From NCBI GenBank assembly GCA_019973155.2, contig BPQB01000154.1:1-33495 (forward strand): DNA of 33,495 bases, in the 5' to 3' direction. Position numbers and translations under genes: made by a program. Origin of the DNA: Phanerochaete sordida (lineage: Eukaryota; Basidiomycota; Agaricomycetes; Polyporales; Phanerochaetaceae). The notes under the pieces are model-generated. The model ran no database searches. It saw only the letters and a program-made list of their open reading frames with translations, and was not told where the DNA came from. Position 1 is the first letter of the stretch; every line of letters begins with the position of its first letter. Of the stretch, positions 1 through 10,754 are shown piece after piece.

Positions 1-1330
1 GCAGGGCCAAGGCATACGTTGGCCCGCAGCGCCACACGACTTTGACCTGCACGGCGTCAGCGACACGACACCCCGCCTCTTGGTCTTCGCTTGCGTCGTC
101 AAAGAGCGCGAGCCGCTCAAGTCGATGTGACCACCGGTGTCTCGCCCGCTGGACAGATCTACGTGCCGACGCGGATCCTGGGCGAGCTGGCAACGCTCCA
201 TGAGAAGTCTATCGCACAATTCAACGCTGCGGCCGCCGTCGGGGCGAATATAGTCCCGATCGCTAGGGTTTTGGGTCCTGAAGGAGCGAAAAAGGAAAAG
301 CTGGCGTATTGCACGGTATGTTATTCGCACAGCAGAAAGTTGACATCGCCCGCAGCTATCGCCCATCGTTGGTCCTGCCGTCTGTCGCGACACTTTCGCC
401 CAACGTGAATGTCGACGACGTTGGAGCGGTACGACGGTACGCACTCCACCACCTGCGCGGCGCAAGTCTGATCGTGCTCGCAGACGTGCTCACTCCGGAA
501 CGCGACCGTCGCCATCGCATCAGTCTACCACGCTTATGCGATCTTCTGCTCTACCACGCGCTCCATTGCCGTCGGCGCGTGCGGTCGCAGCTTCTCGTCC
601 AGACACGCGAGGTACTCCTCGATATCCTCAACGCGAAGAATCGGCCGATTGACGTCGTGTACTTGCAGATCGACTGCACGACATCATGACACAAGGCGGT
701 CGTATCGAGGCCTGCACTTGCAGACGTGGCCGCCGCACTCAAGAAAAAACGACCCCCGCATTCCATGCTGCGCTCGGCGCGCTCGACGTGGACGCCCTCG
801 ACATCGAGTCAAGCGGCGCGTTAACGAGCTCGGCGCCATTGCTCGCCACAGTATCAACGCCATTGCGTCGCTCCTCCGCGACGTTTGATGTGTCCATGGG
901 CGACGCTCACATCAATAGGGTACGCACGACCTTCGTCCGTATTCCTCCTCGCTGCTGATCACGATACCACCCGTAGCATCCGATGCTCGAGGACGTCTGG
1001 GCGTACGCCCTTGGGCGCGCAATCGACGCCTACGTGCCTTCTCCATGGCTACGCTGTGTGCGAAGGACGCTGTGTGCAAGCTGGTAATGCAGAGGTCGAC
1101 GCTGGCAAATGAGCGTGCGGGAGCGATGCGCGAGCGGCGGGCTTCGGCGGGGCGGAAGGCGTGCCGGAGCAAGCGATGGGAGGTCCAGGATGACGCGTAC
1201 AGATTTAGTGTTAGAATGTTCACCTGACATTTTTGGGCCTGGGTGGGAGTTTGAGTTGTACGGCTGTGGACTTCGGTCTTTCGAGCGGTTGGAAACCATT
1301 GTTGTGTCGTGTATTTCCGTCTTCCCAATG
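1..1330 (+). pseudogene. 3' part of an unrecognised plus-strand gene, decayed (first array copy)
   Basis: I do not recognise this gene. An open, protein-like stretch runs at 91-315 (key words VDVTTGVSPAGQ and LGELATLHEKS) and ends at a good 5' splice site (ACG then gtatgt). Further plus-strand pieces follow: a segment with AVRRYALHHLRGAS at about 420-480, one with LLDILNAKNRPIDVVYLQIDC at about 612-680 followed by a stop, and LADVAAALKK at about 715-750. The last three recur near the right end of the window (about 32600-33000) as AARRYVLDHLGGAS, LLDILSTTNRPTEVVF and LADAVAALKKGAAS. Relative to that copy, one base is lost in the run near 745-770, which breaks the frame. The final match, FELYG at about 1251-1265, leads into sequence close to the last bases of the window. 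The two copies show it is a real repeated locus. It is probably a pseudogene here. Function unknown. Confidence 0.4.
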
Positions 1331-1663
1331 TCAACATATGAGCGTGAATGAATCAGAGTCGAGGCTGTACATAATGCGTCTGAAGTCGAGGCCACAGCCT
1401 GAGTGCGGGTTGATACATAAAGCACAAACATATACGTTCTCCGGCCACAGAAGCGCGATCGCTCGTCGCACGATCTGCGGTTTCTACTGCGATTGTCAGT
1501 GCAGAATTCGGGGAGATTATCGATTGCATACCTCTTACACGCGATTCCATCAGCTTTCATTCTCTTTCTCACCCTCACAAGGACCCTGAACATCACGTCC
1601 ATCCGCCTCGCTGCCACCAGCGCTTCCTGTCGCGCTTGTATGCGGCGCCGGAACCGCTGCGAC
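1331..1663. other. Intergenic stretch, no gene seen
   Basis: This lies between the decayed plus-strand gene and the 3' end of the split F-box gene, so the two genes converge across it. Several overlapping open frames occur on both strands, but none shows splice signals plus a recognisable product, and a 255-aa minus-strand frame through here overlaps the F-box 3' end in another frame. Confidence 0.4.
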
Positions 1664-2298
1664 CTAATCCGCCGGCAATCCGGACGTCTCCTCCAACGAA
1701 CGCGCATTTGCCTTTGCTCGCTCCGCCCGCAAGGCGGGAAGTCGACAAAGATAGTCTGCCCTCTTGTCTTCGACGAACAATGAGATGAACTCGGCATATT
1801 CGTCGTCGTCGAGGATTGGTGGAGTCGCGTTGATGGTAGGGACGGAGCGGTCAGCGAGAGCGGAGAGAAGGGCTCTGCTGTCGATGTGTGCTATGCCTTC
1901 CCAAAATCCCGTCTTGCCATTAACGGCGCAGAGTGACAGCCGCAAGACATCTCGTTCGAGAGCCCAAGTGAGTTGCTCGCCGCGAAGCACCGACCGCACG
2001 AGCGCCCGCATCCCCGCTTCGTCCAGGGCATTTCCTTTCCGCACATAGAACTCCAGCACTTTAAAGTGATCGGAGCCCGCGGCTTCTCGGAGGCCGTCGA
2101 AGGAGGGAGCATGATCATCTCCGGCGGCAGCGAAGCTGGCACTCAGACTGATCTCGCTGACGTAAGCAGCTGCATCTTCTGCGCGAGTGGGTGTGGCGCG
2201 TGCACGCGTCACCCACACATTGGCAAACAGCTGGCTTGGGCCTGAGGTTTCCGTTGGTGAGAACCCCAGAACGACTTTGCCTGCCAAGGTCATGCATT
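1664..2298 (-). pseudogene. F-box protein gene, 3' half, cut off by CACTA insertion
   Basis: This encodes the C-terminal part of an F-box protein and is disconnected from its start. The frame from M at 2293 (MTLAGKVVLGFSPTETSG) to the stop at 1664 aligns along its whole length with the C-terminal part of the intact paralogue at 24913-26493. Shared words are VVLGFSPT, VWVTRA.ATPTR, GNALDEAGMR.LVRSVL and RLPALRAERA. There is no F-box in this piece. The missing N-terminal half lies on the same strand at 11894-12818, and the break falls exactly at the left end of the CACTA element. Removing the element and one ATT copy would restore a continuous frame of about the paralogue's length, so the gene looks otherwise undamaged. 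The methionine at 2293 is an internal codon and probably not a natural start. Confidence 0.85.
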
Positions 2299-2310
2299 CA
2301 CTGTGTTAAA
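2296..2310 (+). repeat. Left CACTA terminus with target-site duplication ATT
   Basis: ATT (2296-2298) directly precedes CACTGTGTTAAA (from 2299). The same ATT follows the other end at 11894-11896. The 5'-CACTG end and 3-bp duplication are diagnostic of the CACTA (CMC/EnSpm) superfamily. The uninterrupted paralogue reads straight through the equivalent point near 25588. Confidence 0.9.
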
Positions 2311-3136
2311 TGGAAAGTGTCGAGGGCGCGGGTACGCGCTGATTCGTAGTGTTTCCGACGTAGCCGCGCGTGCCAGCCACATAGAGTATCCGGGGCCACG
2401 AAACGTTCAGAAAGAAACGTAATCCGCCGTCGCCAGGCCGCGGTCACACAGTGTATCCAGTCCCCGACGTGCGCGCACCACGTCATGAATCCGATGTGTC
2501 CGAGCGCCGAGCTCAAGCCGTGACCGAGGCCGACACACCGAAAACACCCTGTGTCCAGAGCACGGAAAACAAGCGTATCCGTTGTATTCATAGCTGTATT
2601 ACACATGAAACATAGGACGGTGCCCCGCTCGCTGTACATGACCAATGTATATGACAAGCGCGTCATGGTATCCCGGGACGCGACCGCGGTCGCGTCGTCG
2701 CGTCGCGGCGCGCGACGCGAGGCGCCGCGTGCCCTGCGCTCCCTCCTGGACTGCTTCGCGCTTGGGCTGGGGTGTCTGCTAATGACAACAAAGGGGCACT
2801 GCAGGCGTCCACGTCAGTGTGGGGAGGGAATGGTAAGGACTAGACGAGCGTGCCTAGAAATTGCGCCCATGCGCCGGCGATCGAGGGGCCCCTGCTAGCG
2901 TGCCGGGTTGGAGCGGGATCCCTTGCAGTTTGGCGTGCGCCCTCCGACACCGCCAAGGCTTCTGGACTAGGCACGGCATAAGGAGAGATTAGCATGAGAC
3001 ATGTCCGAGGCTCGAGCTGTAATAAGAACCTACGGGCTCGCGGACGCGCCGTTCCCTTGCGTTCGCACCCTCAGGCCTTCGCAGTTCTTCCTTGATCCAC
3101 TGCTTCCCTTCTCGTCGTCCTCTGCCTCTGCTCAGT
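2299..3136. other. Left subterminal region of the CACTA element
   Basis: About 840 bp without a convincing gene. It holds repeated short motifs on the plus strand: GATTCG near 2341, GTATCC near 2384, 2453, 2575 and 2669, and TGTGTCC near 2497 and 2550. The same motifs occur in inverted orientation in the right arm (11740-11893), including a shared GTATCCGTTG. In CACTA elements such arrays bind the element-encoded DNA-binding protein; here that role is inferred. The promoter and 5' leader of the accessory gene at 3137 must also lie here. A 122-aa minus-strand open frame (2298-2666) has no supporting signal. Confidence 0.6.
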
Positions 3137-4919
3137 ATGAATCCGGACGCAACAAACATGTTCACCAACGCACCATACGGTCCACCCAACCCCTCGAACA
3201 CTCCTGGACTTGGACCTGTCGGCGCTGGAGCGGGGGTGCCCTACAATGGCGGAAACGCGCAAGACGAATCAGTGAGTGCACCATAGCGGCGTTCTCCACA
3301 ATCTAACCTCACCTCGTTCGCAGGGCCAAGGCCGCAGCCATGGGACTACTCCGCAACCGCCGGGCGGCCTATCCGGGCACTACATGGGCCAGCCTTACAT
3401 TCCGGCAAGTATCATGATCATCAAAGGCGGTCCATGACATTAAGCTGACGGACGAACCTTTGAAGCACATGGGAGGCTATCCAAACATGACCATGGGAGC
3501 CATGTACCCCTCGGTCGGCGGCTTCCCTATGCAGTTTGGCGGCGTCAACGGCGGTTCGTTCATGGGACAGGGACCGGTACCTGGAGCGGTCGTGCCCGAG
3601 TTGCCCGCGACAACCTCGAGCGCGACATCTGGGGGCCCCCAAGGCACCAGTGCCACTAGCGAGGCGTCGACCGGTCTTGACCCTGAGCGGAGCACGCTTC
3701 CGCTGAGCGTCGAAGCCCTGCGGAGCATCATTCGGGAAGAGGTCGCCGCAGGTCGGAAGAAGAGCGAGAAGCTCATGATCACGAGGCCTGTCCGTGTACG
3801 TTAGCATGTTACCACTCGAAGGAAGTGCACTCACTGCTCTGATATCAGAACACGCTTCACAAGACTATGCTCGACTTGATTGGGGTCGAGAAGAAGCGTG
3901 GGCAGAAGATTGTACTGCCAGATCCGTTGGCCGATGGTGAACCCGCCCGCGTTGTGAACGGCGCCGAGCTGTTCAGTCCGCGCTGGAAAGAGGGCATCAG
4001 CTGCGACGTCAATCACCGGTTCATCGAGGCGACTGTCGATCGCGTGGTTCGCAATCAGAAGGTGAGTGCGGTACGCACCGATAAACTGATCTCACGCGCT
4101 GCGGATATAGACCAACCCTACGCTCGACGCTGCCCATGCGACTCCAGCGCACCTACGCCAAGGGGCGGAGACGTATTACAACACGCTCCGGGATGTCTAC
4201 AAAGCACAAGTCGATGAGACCGCCGCCGCAAAGGCACAGGTGAAGCAAGAAAACACGAAGGTCAACATCAGACGTCACCGTGTATGTTGTCTTGCCCACC
4301 TATAACTTGGCTGATGCTGACCTGGCGTGTAGCGCTGCGACGGGCTGCGTCAGGCTGTCCCGGCGTTCCGAGAGCGGTACGGGTATGACGACACGGTTGG
4401 TCTTGAGCAGCTTCTGCACACGGACTGCGTGTCGTCCGAGCACTCTCAGAAGGAGGGTCGAGATGGAGACGATGACAGCGGCGACGAGGGTGCAGTGCTG
4501 GAAGTGCAGGGGAAGAATTGGCGATCTGACCCGGTACGTCAGCTCATGTGATCGCATCGTGGACAATGAACTTACCAATTTTACAGTATGTCCGCATCCT
4601 TGCTGCGCTCGAGATGATCGCTCGAGAGATACGTGGACGCAAGAGCAGGTCCGCAGCCAAACGCCGTGTTCGCGGGCCCGCGGAGAGGGACTACGACGGC
4701 CCACCGCCCAAGGGCAACCCGCCCTACAGCTTTTGCGTCAGCCACGACTGGGCGGTACGCACCGGTCACGCTGATGGTCGCCTTGCCGTCCTCGAGGATC
4801 CCGACGACTTCACGATCTTCCGGGTCGAGATCCGCGATGAAGACTTGCCAGCGCGCCTGCGTCGCGGTCAGCCAGGTAACACGGGAGATGATGGATATGG
4901 TGGCGACGTCGAGAACTAA
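3137..4919 (+). CDS. CACTA accessory protein of unknown function (487 aa, 7 exons)
   Basis: Spliced model: 3137-3271, 3324-3404, 3466-3795, 3849-4061, 4111-4281, 4333-4533, 4587-4919. All junctions keep the frame and the sum is 488 codons with the stop. One intron (3405-3465) appears to use a GC donor (CCG then gcaagt); the others are GT/AG. The product begins MNPDATNMFTNAPYGPPNP and is rich in Gly, Pro and Met for about 120 residues. A Ser/Thr-rich linker follows, then a charged core (IREEVAAGRKK, LDLIGVEKKRGQKIVLPDPL, LFSPRWKEGISCDVNHRFIE), an acidic stretch (GRDGDDSGDEG) and a basic segment (RGRKSRSAAKRR) before the C terminus. I see no catalytic motif or zinc finger. It converges on the transposase gene with 69 bp between them. 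By position it may be the element's TnpA-like DNA-binding partner, but this is inference; I recall similar hypothetical proteins in agaricomycetes without a known function. Confidence 0.75.
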
Positions 4920-4988
4920 ATCTATAGCGGATATGGTATGAGAGCTCCGACCTGAGATGTATATTAGTTATGGCCGTGGCAAAGAGTA

Positions 4989-7900
4989 TCAGATGACACA
5001 TACCGGTCGCACCACATTCGTCGCCCAAGCCTCAGCTTCTCCGACGGTAATGTCTGCTCGAACGGCGTGTCCGATGATGTGCTCGAGGTCGATGATGGGG
5101 CTGGGACCGTTGTCGTCGGGTGTCAGGTAAATGCCGTGCTGCCACAGACGGACACCTAGACGGGCACTGTAGGCGAGTGCGTTCAGTCACAGGTAACAAG
5201 CAGGGTATGCAACGACTGTACCATTCTCGCCAGGGTGTCAATGTGATATCCTTCTCGAAAGGAACAAACCAGCGCATGTAGCCAAATACTCGTGTTCCGA
5301 GGGGGATTTGGGTGGTGGAGAAGATCTCGAGAAGCTCGCCAACCCAGGTCGATCCTGCGTCGTTGATGCGTACCACAACGAGGGCTTCAGCCGAGGCATT
5401 TGAACGGAGAAGAGACGTGTAGCGGCGTTGATTGATGACGACGTGGTCGAAGAATATGGCGCTCGGCATCAAGGGATAGCTTTCATCGTCGCCTGCTGCA
5501 ATCCATGATCGGTACCTTATGTCGGGTACGCACGTCTGGAAGAAGCGGAGGAGCGCCGAGTAGAGCTCAGGCGAAGGGTTCGCAGTTTCATAGCGGGTGC
5601 TCATACGGAGTTTAATCCCAGCTAAGACGGTGCCGTGTCAGTCTGACACGCCATTGCTCATGTGGCCGACACACACCGTGTTCGTACTGTTCGTCCAGCT
5701 CTTGTGCCAGGGCTTGGACTGTTCCTCGGTCGTCCTCCGACGTCTTCGACATGGCTTCAACTGCACGCGGAAGGCCGGTCTCGCTTGATGCACGAGCCCC
5801 GTTAGCGAGCTAGTCTGCGCGTGAGCTACCAATTATTCATCGGTGGGCGACGGGCGTACCATTCGGGACGTGCGGATGGTGCGGTGAAACTCGCGGAAGA
5901 AAGTGACTTCGATTTCGCCACCACCATGGTTGTTCGTCTTGTAGCTCTTCAAAATTTTGTTCATGCGCTCGAAGAGAAACGTCCAAAAGCAGTGAAGAGG
6001 CCCCATGTTTCGGACGAACTCGCCGATGTGAGTAGCATAGTGATGGTTTGGTTTGAGGACGTCGGCACCATATAACTATCCAATACCAGCGTAAGCCGGT
6101 GATAACACCTGAGAGCATAGTATGACGCACCTCGATGAGACCAATGCCATACTCGCGTATGAGTTTCTCTGCTCGCACAACTTGCTCTTCTGTGATCTCG
6201 CTGAGGAGGAGAAGCTGTAGCGCTTCGCACAGCTTGAGGAAGTTGGTGACGTCGTCAGGCACGAGCTGCGACGGTCTCCGTGGATCGTCGGTATCGCCGT
6301 TTCGGCGGGGACGCTTCCGCCGAGATCCTTCATCGTCAAAGGTCTCATCTTCGCTGTCTTCGAGCGCGCCGTCGTCGACCCACTCGTCTCCGGATTCCTC
6401 CGCCTCACTGCCCGATGCTGCGTCAATCCCCTACGGAATGGATGTCAATGGTGGCTTCATCCATTTGTTATAGAGGACGGACCTGCGCTTTTCTGGTCTG
6501 TGTTCGTGTACGTTGAGATCGCCTTATTGGCGCTGCCGCCGGTGCTGCCGCGGGGTCGCGTTGGCGTGCGGCAGCGGTGCGCTGCGCTTTCTTCTGCTTC
6601 GCCGTCTTACGCTTGGCGGCGGCGGCTGCGCGGCGCTCGTGGACGGCAGCGGTAATGGCAATTTTACGGGCAGCAAGAGTGGCTGCGGGATCTGCAGCTG
6701 CATAATCTTGCCAAATCTGCGGGATCTGCGGTGCTGGTCAGCATTTGCACGTCCTTTAGGAGGTTCCACGTACTGCGAGTGGTCCGATTAACGTTGCTAG
6801 GAGGAGCCATTGGTCAGCTGTGAGCGAACCTCCTGCTGGCTCTCCGATAAGCTGTGGTAGGCGGCCGACCTTCGAGGGCATTTTCATCTATCAAGGGCAT
6901 TCAGCAGCTCGTCCCTGGTTTCGAGATGAACCAGAATGTATACCTTGTTCAAGATCGCGTGGAGGTGGTTGAGCTCCTTGGTCTTGCGCAGCACCTTCGA
7001 CTTCACCCAGATATGGTAAAAGTGGTTCTTGACCAAGCCTACGAGAGCTCTATGAGTCTCGATGATTCGGGATCGTCCTGTCAGTAACTTACCGAGGAAT
7101 AGGTTATGCATCGGGTCGATGATCACCATCTTCTCGAAGTTGAAGTAGGGTAGCCTCGAGAGCTCGCTCCAGCGCGCCGCATGCTCCTTGACAAAGGCCT
7201 CGCGGGCACCATCAGTTTTACATGCACGGTAGCGCTCCTGATGTTCCCGATGTTGCTGGTTGGTCCGTCGAGGGTATCCTGTGGAATTATTAACACTGTG
7301 TTTTGAATTTTCGAGGTGCGGCTGGTCAGACGCACCGTTCTCCTCGAATATCCTTGTCGTGAAGGGCTCTTTCTTTTTCTGCTCAGCCCAGCAGAGCGTG
7401 CAGAAATGTCGATGGCTATGTGAACCGTAGCCGGCTAGCTTGTGCGCCGCGGGCTTGTCGCATACAATCCCGACCAATGCAACTCGGACGACGCGCCCGT
7501 CCGGAAAGCGTGGCGTCGAGATCTTGATACCGTCCTTCCAAAGGCGCAGTAGATCGTCGACGATGACGTGAAGGAAGTGCTGGACTTCGTCGGCAGACTG
7601 CTCCTGCGGCCCGGGCATGATGGCGGTCAAAATCAAGTTGGCAGCACGGTACCTGTAGAACGATCCGAGCTCATTGTGAGAGATGCGCGTGATGCAGTTA
7701 CAGTGATGCAAACGGACCTCAGGCTCGGGGGTAAGTTGATGATACTGAAAGACATCGGGCAAGAGGAATGAGACGCGGAGATCAGACTCCGTCGATATGA
7801 AAACCAGTCGACCCCGAGAGTAACCCCAATACGGAGTTCCCCGTCTGGAAGCTCGCTCAAGTCAGGTCGGAAGAACGGAGACCCGTCTGGGCCCTCGAGG

Positions 7901-9147
7901 TTCTTGCACACCTCGCCGTCGAAGTGATCGCCATACTTTCCAGATGTTCGCGGCTTTGCGCGCCAGCCGTCGACCAAGTTTTCGATCTCCGGAATGAGCT
8001 CACAAAGCTGCTCCTCTAGTGACTTGTATGGGCATTGGAGGAATGGTTTCGGACGGGTCCGGCTAGTTCTTCCGCTGCGTTGCTGGATGGTGGTCGGTTG
8101 GGTGTCATAGAGCGCAGACCCGCAGCTGGCACAAACCGCGGTTCCCGAGCTGTCAGGAGGATATGGCCGCAAGCAGGCAGTACAGACAGGAAGTTCTTGG
8201 AAATCAGCGTCAGCGTTGAGCTGCGCCATGACGGTAGTTAGAGTAGTGCACAGCGGAGGGTCGAGGGTGACTGATGCGGTCGAGAGGATAATTGAGATAA
8301 GGACGAGGAGTGTGTTACATGCGCGGAATGGAAGCTTGCATTGCGTGTGCAGCCACAGAACGACGAGATATATCTGGTATGCGGCTGGGTGGGGGTGTAC
8401 TTCGCCTGGACTAGGAACTGGGGCTGGGGTGTGATGCACACGTTGAAAGGGGTCATTTCGTAGCTCACTGTGCGGCGCATGCTGCGCTGTAGTGGCCGCG
8501 TCGCTTCCATAGGCTGACGAAAGTTCGGCCTCGACGACTAGTGCAGCTGAAGATATACCGCCGATTGAGGCTTCAGGTGATGATGTAGACGGCGCAGCTT
8601 TGCCTAAGGAGCTTTCGTCGTCTGATTCATCATCCTCTGACTCCGAGAAGTCCTCCCAGTCGTCTTCGTCGATGGTCAGATCTGGGATATCCCCTGACGC
8701 GTAGGCAGATGCGACGACCTGGGCCCCCTCTTGCTCAGCGGCTGCTATCTGAGCTTGACGGCGTGGTGAAAAGACAGGTGGTGGAGTCAAAGGTGGTGGA
8801 GTGCGAGAGGCGGGGGCATAGGAGAATGGCCACTGAGGGACAGGATCTGGTAACGACGCGGGGATAGCGACGCCAACACCTGCCAGGCCGGGTAGAGAGT
8901 CGGAGAAATGTCCGAGAGACGACTCGGAGCCGGGCACAGTCGAGGGACCAGTCGTACTAACGGCTGATGTCGACGCTTTGGCTGCGCTCTGGCCAAAAAC
9001 AACTGTTCTTCTGCCCCCAGCAGTCTTCCTGGACGCTGCCTTTCTGTCTGCTTCTTCGTGCTTGATTTTTAACGAGCGCGACATCCATGCGCCGTTGCAG
9101 TTCTTCTGCTTGCACCAACATTGAACCTGGACATCGTCCTCTCGCAA
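4989..9147 (-). CDS. CACTA transposase, tnp2 family (about 1,203 aa, 11 exons)
   Basis: The product is the DDE-type recombinase that excises and inserts this element, acting in the nucleus. Exons, minus strand: 9147-7718, 7652-7336, 7278-7093, 7038-6944, 6887-6774, 6725-6483, 6430-6131, 6075-5860, 5809-5677, 5621-5222, 5166-4989. Lengths sum to 3,612 nt, an exact multiple of three with one terminal stop. Landmarks are an N-terminal Cys cluster (C10, C12, C17), an acidic Ser-rich region, GVDWF (D447) then SHSSCPMSFSIINLP, CDKPAAHKL (D542), a CTLC knuckle (C561, C564), and the hallmark IIDPMHNLFLG (D637). C-terminal markers are KPNHHYATHIGEFVRNMGPL and FLFERMNKILKSYKTNNHGG. All are typical of basidiomycete tnp2 transposases. 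Which acidic residues are catalytic is not certain from sequence alone. The small exons near 5677-5860 are the least sure; there I chose an acceptor at ctag/CTCGCT that gives a family-like reading. No stop or frameshift was found. Confidence 0.9.
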
Positions 9148-9611
9148 CTGCAGCCTCGTTTAGGGGCTGTTGATTATTGAATAAAACTTAGATTATGCGT
9201 ACCATTGGGACCTCAAATTTCTGGTTTACCTGTTACGAGAGAAGGAGTAGGGTCCCGAAGCCACGAAGGCAGAAGGAGGATGCTGCAGCGAGGATAGCAT
9301 TTCGACGACCAACACGCAAGCGTCGTAGATAGAGCAGTTGTAGCCAGTATTGACTTGCTTCGATATAGCGGTCAGCGGAGCTTGAAATTGATGCTTATCT
9401 CTATTCACACAGAGCCAAAGTCATTAATCTTCCTCTTCTCTCTTGCGCTGTTCTCGCCGTCTGCACACTCAAAATTCTGCTCCTCCGCGACACTTACAGC
9501 TCTACTGGAACCCCGTTTGGCTCGGATCTCGACTCTCACCTGCCTATCAACCGTCTCGGACCCATTCCTCTCGCCTCATCTCTCGTTGTGGTAGCCAAGA
9601 ACGCGTGTCAG
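9148..9611. other. Upstream region of the tnp2 gene, no gene seen
   Basis: This should hold the transposase promoter and perhaps that of the small plus-strand frame starting at 9612. I see no clear TATA box or repeat. Several short open frames on both strands overlap without splice support. Confidence 0.35.
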
Positions 9612-9957
9612 ATGCTGCACGCACATGTTCACCTCGTCCACGGTGAGTACACTCTGTTTCTGCAACATCCACTCAGAAGACTCACCTGGTACTCGGCACA
9701 CAGGGAGGACTCAGCGCCTCGAGCAGCAGTGGTCAAAATCGGCCACCAGATGCAGATGCAGAAAGTGCGTCGCCGCAGAGCTGAACCGCAAAAACGGCAC
9801 GCCGCAGCACAAAGCCCCGGGCGTGGATGCCCCAAACAACTGCTGCAGGACGACTGCACAGAAGGCTCGATGCGCGGCACATACCTGGATAACGACAGCG
9901 AAGGGGAGAGGCGCTGCGCGTTTCGGAACAGAACGCTGTCGAGCGGGGGCGGGCTGA
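9612..9957 (+). CDS. Possible small basic Cys-containing protein in the CACTA right arm
   Basis: Tentative two-exon model: 9612-9642 and 9704-9957, joined by a 61-nt intron with gtgagt and cacacag ends, giving 94 aa. The product is basic and Cys-rich (TRCRCRKCVAAEL, then NNCC). I do not recognise it. It is divergent from the transposase gene. Other frames through the second exon are also open, so the frame choice is weak. It may be an element-borne accessory protein or noise in GC-rich DNA. Confidence 0.25.
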
Positions 9958-10071
9958 CATGGCCCTGAGGTATGTTTTCTGTCTCACTGGTGGGGTGCCG
10001 CTGGCTGTTGAGCTGACCGCCGCGCTCGTCAGGCTTGTCCGCGCCGCCGCTGTGCTCGCAGACGGCGCAGC
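9958..10071. other. Short gap in the CACTA right arm
   Basis: A good 5' splice site (gtatgt) occurs near 9971 and an acceptor near 10032, so an alternative 3' end of the plus-strand frame could extend here. Nothing firmer is visible. Confidence 0.25.
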
Positions 10072-10636
10072 TTAATGTTCTTTGATAGATTGTGTCCTCG
10101 CCAACTCAGTCGACGGCGGACGAGGCGTAGTGCTTCTTCTCCATTGTAGAACGCATTTAGGCGAGCAAGGTGCCAGGCCGTTCACGGTGAGTGGTCGCCC
10201 TCGTGTCGCTGGTCGTCGCTGAGCAGACTTTGGTCGTGTGCAGCGGCGCGGAGAGTAACAGCCCGCCTTTGATACCTCACGTACCGAGAGGTCTGGACAA
10301 GATGTACGGCAGCAAGAACACTCACAACGTCGATGAGCCACGCGTCGGCCGCCGCGACGTGTGCGTACCACCAGTGCTCTGAGCAGAAGAGCATGCCAGC
10401 GATGGCCCGTCCTCTAGATCTCGAGGTGGAGTCCCTCGTGGCATAGTCGAGGTGCGTCGCTGTCGGTGCTCCTCATCGTCGTAGTCGTTCCTGTAGCTGA
10501 TGTGCTTTCTTGTAGCTATGGCGTCGACACGCGCTACCAACGCCATGGCCGCGGCGTCTGAAACGAAACTCGTTCGCCGACGTCGCAGCGCTGACGAGTC
10601 ACTAGCACGACCTCGAGGTCTTGTGAAGTCATGCAC
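10072..10636 (-). CDS. Possible Arg-rich protein, unknown function (162 aa, 2 exons)
   Basis: Model on the minus strand: 10636-10369 and 10292-10072, separated by a 76-nt intron (gtacgc ... gtccag). The frame stays open across the junction and ends at a stop, 163 codons in all. The protein begins MHDFTRPRGRASDSS, is strongly basic with many Arg and Ser, and has an acidic patch NDYDDEEH. No known domain is visible. It lies inside the CACTA element just downstream of the minus-strand gene at 10755-11509, with 118 bp between. It could be a DNA-binding accessory protein by composition, but low-complexity open frames arise easily at this GC content. Confidence 0.3.
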
Positions 10637-10754
10637 TGCGGCAGTCGCATATCGTTGAGATTATGATATGGTGCCGGAAGATCTCAAGATGTAATAGTTA
10701 GATAGATGCTTCGGTTTGGTCTGTACATTGACATTGGTGCGCTAATACATGAGT

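Noticed and set aside
1030..1797. 255-aa open frame on the minus strand
   Set aside because: Arg/Ser-rich, overlaps the F-box 3' end in a different frame, and is not preserved at the matching right-end copy.
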